Source: Methanoregulaceae archaeon (GTDB lineage: Archaea; Halobacteriota; Methanomicrobia; Methanomicrobiales; Methanospirillaceae). From it: 15,663 bases of DNA. This document shows, piece by piece, positions 12,981 to 15,663 of the stretch. Position 1 is the first letter of the stretch, and every line of letters begins with the position of its first letter. Position numbers and translations under genes: made by a program. The notes under the pieces were generated by a model that did no database searches, had not been told where the DNA came from, and worked only from the letters and a program-made list of their open reading frames with translations. The stretch spans positions 1-15,663 of the forward strand of contig JALOPT010000018.1 in NCBI GenBank assembly GCA_025453715.1, written 5' to 3'.

Positions 12981-13836
12981 CAGGCCGGTCAGCAACCTTC
13001 GAATAAGTGTGACCCCGGATTGCAATCTTTCGTGCATCTATTGCCACCGCGAGGGAGAGAAATCCCCAAAGCAGCGGCTCAGCACAAAAGAGATTGGCGA
13101 TGTCCTTTCAACTGCAGCAAAATTTGATATCAGGAGTGTAAAATTTACCGGTGGAGAGCCTTTATTACGGAAAGACTTCGTCGACATTGTCCGTTTGGTA
13201 CCGGATTCAATGGAGAGTTCAATTACCACGAATGGAATCCTGCTGGCAGATAATGCCGCAGAATTAAAAGAAGCGGGTATGTCACGGGTAAATATTTCCC
13301 TTGATAGTCTCAATCCGGAAACCTACAAAAAAATTACCGGAAGTGACCGGCTTTCCGATGTACTTGAGGGTATAGAGGCAGCTCTCGATGCAGGACTTAC
13401 CCCAATTAAGCTGAACATGGTCATGCTCCGGGGCATCAACGATCATGAGCTCGAGGACTTTTATGCGTATATCCGGAATAACCGGAACCTTATCCTCCAG
13501 CTGATAGAACTAATGGGCCTTGGCGGGTGTGAGTGTCATTCTGATCTCCAGTCGCTTGAAGAAAACCTGGCCGGGCGGTCAAAAGTGATTCTTACCCGCC
13601 GGATGCATCACCGGAAAAAATACTGCCTGGACGGGGCAGAGATTGAGGTTGTAAGACCGCTTCATAATACTGAATTCTGTGCATTCTGCAACCGGTTGCG
13701 GGTCACATCTGACGGGAACCTCAAACCATGCCTCCTGAGAGCAGATAACCATGTCAATATCAGGGGTATGACGGGGACCGATCTTGAAAACGCATTTATT
13801 GAAGCGGTTAAAAGACGGGCACCTTTTTACCGGTGA
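12958..13836 (+). CDS. moaA: GTP 3',8-cyclase MoaA (radical SAM)
   Basis: This 292-residue radical SAM enzyme carries out the first step of molybdopterin/tungstopterin synthesis, converting GTP to 3',8-cyclo-7,8-dihydro-GTP. The N-terminal SAM cluster is CNLSCIYC (Cys22, 26, 29), followed by KFTGGEPLLR (62-71) and NISLDSL (112-118). The second, GTP-binding cluster is FCAFCNRLRVTSDGNLKPC (Cys241, 244, 258), which marks MoaA among radical SAM proteins. It ends APFYR, without the C-terminal GG of bacterial MoaA. The cofactor is needed for formylmethanofuran and formate dehydrogenases in methanogens. The start lies inside the rlmE 3' end behind a GGAA-type site. Confidence 0.92.
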   Translation: MKLKDPYNRPVSNLRISVTPDCNLSCIYCHREGEKSPKQRLSTKEIGDVLSTAAKFDIRSVKFTGGEPLLRKDFVDIVRLVPDSMESSITTNGILLADNAAELKEAGMSRVNISLDSLNPETYKKITGSDRLSDVLEGIEAALDAGLTPIKLNMVMLRGINDHELEDFYAYIRNNRNLILQLIELMGLGGCECHSDLQSLEENLAGRSKVILTRRMHHRKKYCLDGAEIEVVRPLHNTEFCAFCNRLRVTSDGNLKPCLLRADNHVNIRGMTGTDLENAFIEAVKRRAPFYR

Positions 13837-13910
13837 TGGATATACCTCAAACGGCATTTTCTCGTAAGGATATCCGGTGCGCCTTTCCCTTTGTCGGGGA
13901 AATATCCGGA

Positions 13911-13920
13911 ATTATTATAC
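13911..13920 (+). promoter_or_regulatory. TATA box for the 172-aa gene, leaderless
   Basis: ATTATTATAC is centred about 28 nt before the ATG at 13945, with no Shine-Dalgarno between. This decides the start of the next gene in favour of 13945 over the in-frame TTG at 13891. Confidence 0.5.
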
Positions 13921-13944
13921 AATTTCCGGGCCAATAACAAGCGT

Positions 13945-14463
13945 ATGAGTGATGTAAAAGAGTACGCAAATATCATGGAGTACCTCTACAATAAGAGCCT
14001 GGTCCTTCATGATACTGCAATGTTCCACCCGGTCCTTAAATTCTATTTTATTGACAGCCTGGCCCATATAGACTATACACTCAGCCTCCTGACGTACACG
14101 TATACATCACCGAGGAATATCATGTCAGGAGAATACCTCCGCTGGAGGATTGACGAGGAGAAAAAAGGTGACCGGCCTCATTTCAGCAGGTTTATCAACT
14201 GGTTAAAAGAGGTCCACCCTGACCGGTTTGAACGACTCCCCATTCTCTGGCAGGTTATCTATGATAATGAAACCAGGGCGGGGTACCGGAGTTTCCGGAT
14301 TGTCATTGACCCGGACCAGACCAGCCCGCTGCCTGCTGCTTTTTTTGCAAAGGTGGTCGACGAATTTTTCAATAATGAATTTTTAAAGAGCCTGTACAGC
14401 GATGCATCGCTTGGTATGCTCTTCGAAGAATTTAAACGGGAAGTAATTCTCACCGGGAAATAA
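13945..14463 (+). CDS. Hypothetical soluble protein, unrecognised family
   Basis: This 172-residue protein has no signal peptide, membrane helix or cofactor motif that I can recognise. It looks predominantly alpha-helical and rich in aromatic residues (Tyr, Phe, Trp). Notable segments are the N-terminal SDVKEYANIMEYLYNKS, FYFIDSLAHIDYTLSLLTYTYT (~34-55) and PILWQVIYDNETRAGYRSFRIVIDPDQT (~99-126), followed by an acidic-aromatic C-terminal helix region (FEEFKREVIL). Starting at TTG 13891 would add 18 residues that overlap the promoter, so I reject it. The stop is one base before the ATG of the M20 deacylase, so the two are probably an operon. No function can be assigned. Confidence 0.75.
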   Translation: MSDVKEYANIMEYLYNKSLVLHDTAMFHPVLKFYFIDSLAHIDYTLSLLTYTYTSPRNIMSGEYLRWRIDEEKKGDRPHFSRFINWLKEVHPDRFERLPILWQVIYDNETRAGYRSFRIVIDPDQTSPLPAAFFAKVVDEFFNNEFLKSLYSDASLGMLFEEFKREVILTGK

Positions 14464-14464
14464 T

Positions 14465-15643
14465 ATGGACGTAGTGCATCTCACCAGGGAACTCGTAAAG
14501 ATAAAAAGTGAAAACCCACCCGGAAATACCGAGGAGGTAATCCATTATATCAAGGGTTTTCTTGACAGCCTCGGGGTCCGTACAAATATTATTAAAAACA
14601 GGGGAGGCAGGGACAACCTCATCAGTGCTAACCTGAACCATCACCTCCTGCTCTGTGGCCATGTTGACGTAGTCCCGGCAATGGCAGATGGCTGGCGGCA
14701 CCCGCCATTCTCGGGTGTGATCGAAGACGGATACCTTTACGGGAGGGGTTCCACAGACATGAAAGGGGGTTGTGCAGCACTCCTTTCTTCGTACCAACGG
14801 CTCCTTGATGCCGGAAAAGAACCGGATGCAGATTTCCTTTTCGTGTGTGATGAGGAAACCAGCGGGACGTACGGGATCAGGTGCGTATTATCCAAGGACC
14901 TTCTCAGTCCATGCGATGTCATTATCGCAGAACCATCCCCCGGGCTGAACCCGAATATCGGAGAGAAGGGGCTTTGCAGGATTAATCTGCATTTCCGTGG
15001 TGAACCAGGGCATGGCTCATTATACCCGACCCGCGGTGTCAGTGCCGTAATGGAGGCATACCAGACGCTCGATTATTTACGCAAAATCCACCGGCATGAA
15101 TACCATGTTAACGGGGAGGTTGACACAATTATCGAAAAGTCTTCCAGGGTCCTGCAGGATATCCTGGGGGTGGATGAGGCGAAACACATTCTCCGGAGGG
15201 TCATGTTTAACCCGGGGAGGATTGAAGGGGGTGAGAAAGCTAACATTGTCGCCCAGCATTGCGACCTTCAGCTTGATATCAGGGTCCCGTGGGGGTGCTC
15301 GATCCCGGACCTCATCGCTGATATTGCCAGACATTCCCCGGGTGCAACCGTAGAAGAGGTTAGTCTCAGCGATCCCTCGATGACATCCCCCGATTGCAGG
15401 CTTGTTGAAGTCACCTGCAAAGAGATTTCACGTGTATATGGATTACCAGCCCAGCCAATTGTCCAGTGGGCAGCAAGCGATGCAAGGTACCTCCGGACCG
15501 AGGGGTTCCGGGTGGTAGAATACGGACCTGCCGAGATTACCTTACTCCATGCAGTAAATGAAAAAGTGTCCATCGAATCGCTCAGGAAAGCTACCGAGGT
15601 CTTTGAGGGGATTATCAGCAACTTCACAGGAAATAATGGTTAA
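14465..15643 (+). CDS. M20-family metallo-deacylase (DapE/ArgE/ACY1 type)
   Basis: This 392-residue zinc-dependent amidohydrolase has all M20 landmarks. HVDVVP (66-71, metal ligand His66) and GRGSTDMKGG (93-102, bridging Asp98) are followed by the catalytic base and ligand in DEETSG (Glu130, Glu131), ligand Glu156 in IAEPSPG, GEPGHGS (179-185, His183 of the dimerisation lid) and the last ligand His362 in LLHAVNE. Relatives remove acyl groups from succinyl-diaminopimelate, acetylornithine or other N-acyl amino acids, and sequence alone does not tell which. Succinyl-diaminopimelate is tempting because dapA, dapB and asd are nearby, but they lie in another operon and many methanogens make lysine through a direct aminotransferase. 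It starts one base after the preceding stop, with a weak ribosome-binding site. Confidence 0.9.
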   Translation: MDVVHLTRELVKIKSENPPGNTEEVIHYIKGFLDSLGVRTNIIKNRGGRDNLISANLNHHLLLCGHVDVVPAMADGWRHPPFSGVIEDGYLYGRGSTDMKGGCAALLSSYQRLLDAGKEPDADFLFVCDEETSGTYGIRCVLSKDLLSPCDVIIAEPSPGLNPNIGEKGLCRINLHFRGEPGHGSLYPTRGVSAVMEAYQTLDYLRKIHRHEYHVNGEVDTIIEKSSRVLQDILGVDEAKHILRRVMFNPGRIEGGEKANIVAQHCDLQLDIRVPWGCSIPDLIADIARHSPGATVEEVSLSDPSMTSPDCRLVEVTCKEISRVYGLPAQPIVQWAASDARYLRTEGFRVVEYGPAEITLLHAVNEKVSIESLRKATEVFEGIISNFTGNNG

Positions 15644-15647
15644 ATTA

Positions 15648-15655
15648 TTTTTTTT
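15648..15655 (+). terminator. Oligo-T terminator after the M20 gene
   Basis: Eight consecutive T begin four bases after the TAA stop of the M20 deacylase. Confidence 0.5.
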
Positions 15656-15663
15656 GCCGCTTC

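Noticed and set aside
13836..13937. A 33-aa ORF (MDIPQTAF…) whose ATG overlaps the moaA stop as TGATG.
   Set aside because: It is very short, contains the TATA box of the next gene and resembles no known peptide. The TGATG overlap alone is weak evidence.
1..15663. Search by eye for CRISPR arrays, insertion sequences, integrases, toxin-antitoxin pairs or defence genes.
   Set aside because: No spaced direct repeats, transposase motifs or recognisable defence domains were found. The CdrS-like RHH gene could suggest an antitoxin, but the next gene is ftsZ2, not a toxin.

Overview
This 15.7-kb window reads as a chromosome segment of a euryarchaeal methanogen, most likely from or near the order Methanomicrobiales. 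The order-level call is inferred from gene content, not from a search. The archaeal evidence is direct: FtsZ2, a DUF373 membrane protein, Alba, ribosomal protein S17e, the Fe-S primase subunit PriL, a PCNA clamp, TATA-box promoters often 25-30 nt from the start codon (leaderless), and Shine-Dalgarno sequences of the GGAGG/GGTGA type. Most of the window has moderate GC. The first ~150 bases look richer in GC.

Layout. Bases 1-977 hold two genes meeting head-on. A partial winged-helix protein lies on the plus strand, and on the minus strand is a CobD-like PLP enzyme (cobalamin pathway) that loses its C-terminus at the same place. This looks like a chimeric join at the contig edge or a real rearrangement. 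Bases 1067-2535 are a cell-division module: a CdrS-type ribbon-helix-helix regulator followed by ftsZ2, behind a promoter and a cluster of inverted repeats that look like an operator. A 627-nt non-coding stretch with its own candidate promoter and hairpins comes next, then an archaeal coiled-coil protein (COG1340 type) and a DUF373 membrane protein. Bases 5234-6162 hold a doubtful small ORF and a small secreted protein of unknown function.

Bases 6163-12242 form a long minus-strand run. In transcription order it is pcn, priL, a ThiN-like protein, rps17e, dapA, dapB, a 2[4Fe-4S] ferredoxin, asd and albA. DapA, DapB and Asd supply three steps of the aspartate/diaminopimelate route to lysine; pcn and priL are replication genes coupled by a TGATG overlap. 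A small two-helix membrane protein, too short for usual ORF cut-offs, lies on the opposite strand and overlaps the 3' end of priL by 141 nt.

Bases 12342-15643 run on the plus strand: rlmE (23S rRNA 2'-O-methyltransferase), moaA (molybdopterin/tungstopterin biosynthesis, overlapping rlmE by 23 nt), an unrecognised 172-aa protein with a leaderless-type promoter, and an M20-family metallo-deacylase of the DapE/ArgE type.

No tRNA, rRNA, CRISPR array, insertion sequence or defence system was recognised. The points most worth a second look are the cdrS operator, the priL/antisense membrane-protein overlap, the divergent ThiN-like protein, the structured gap after ftsZ2, and the junction at ~140-155.
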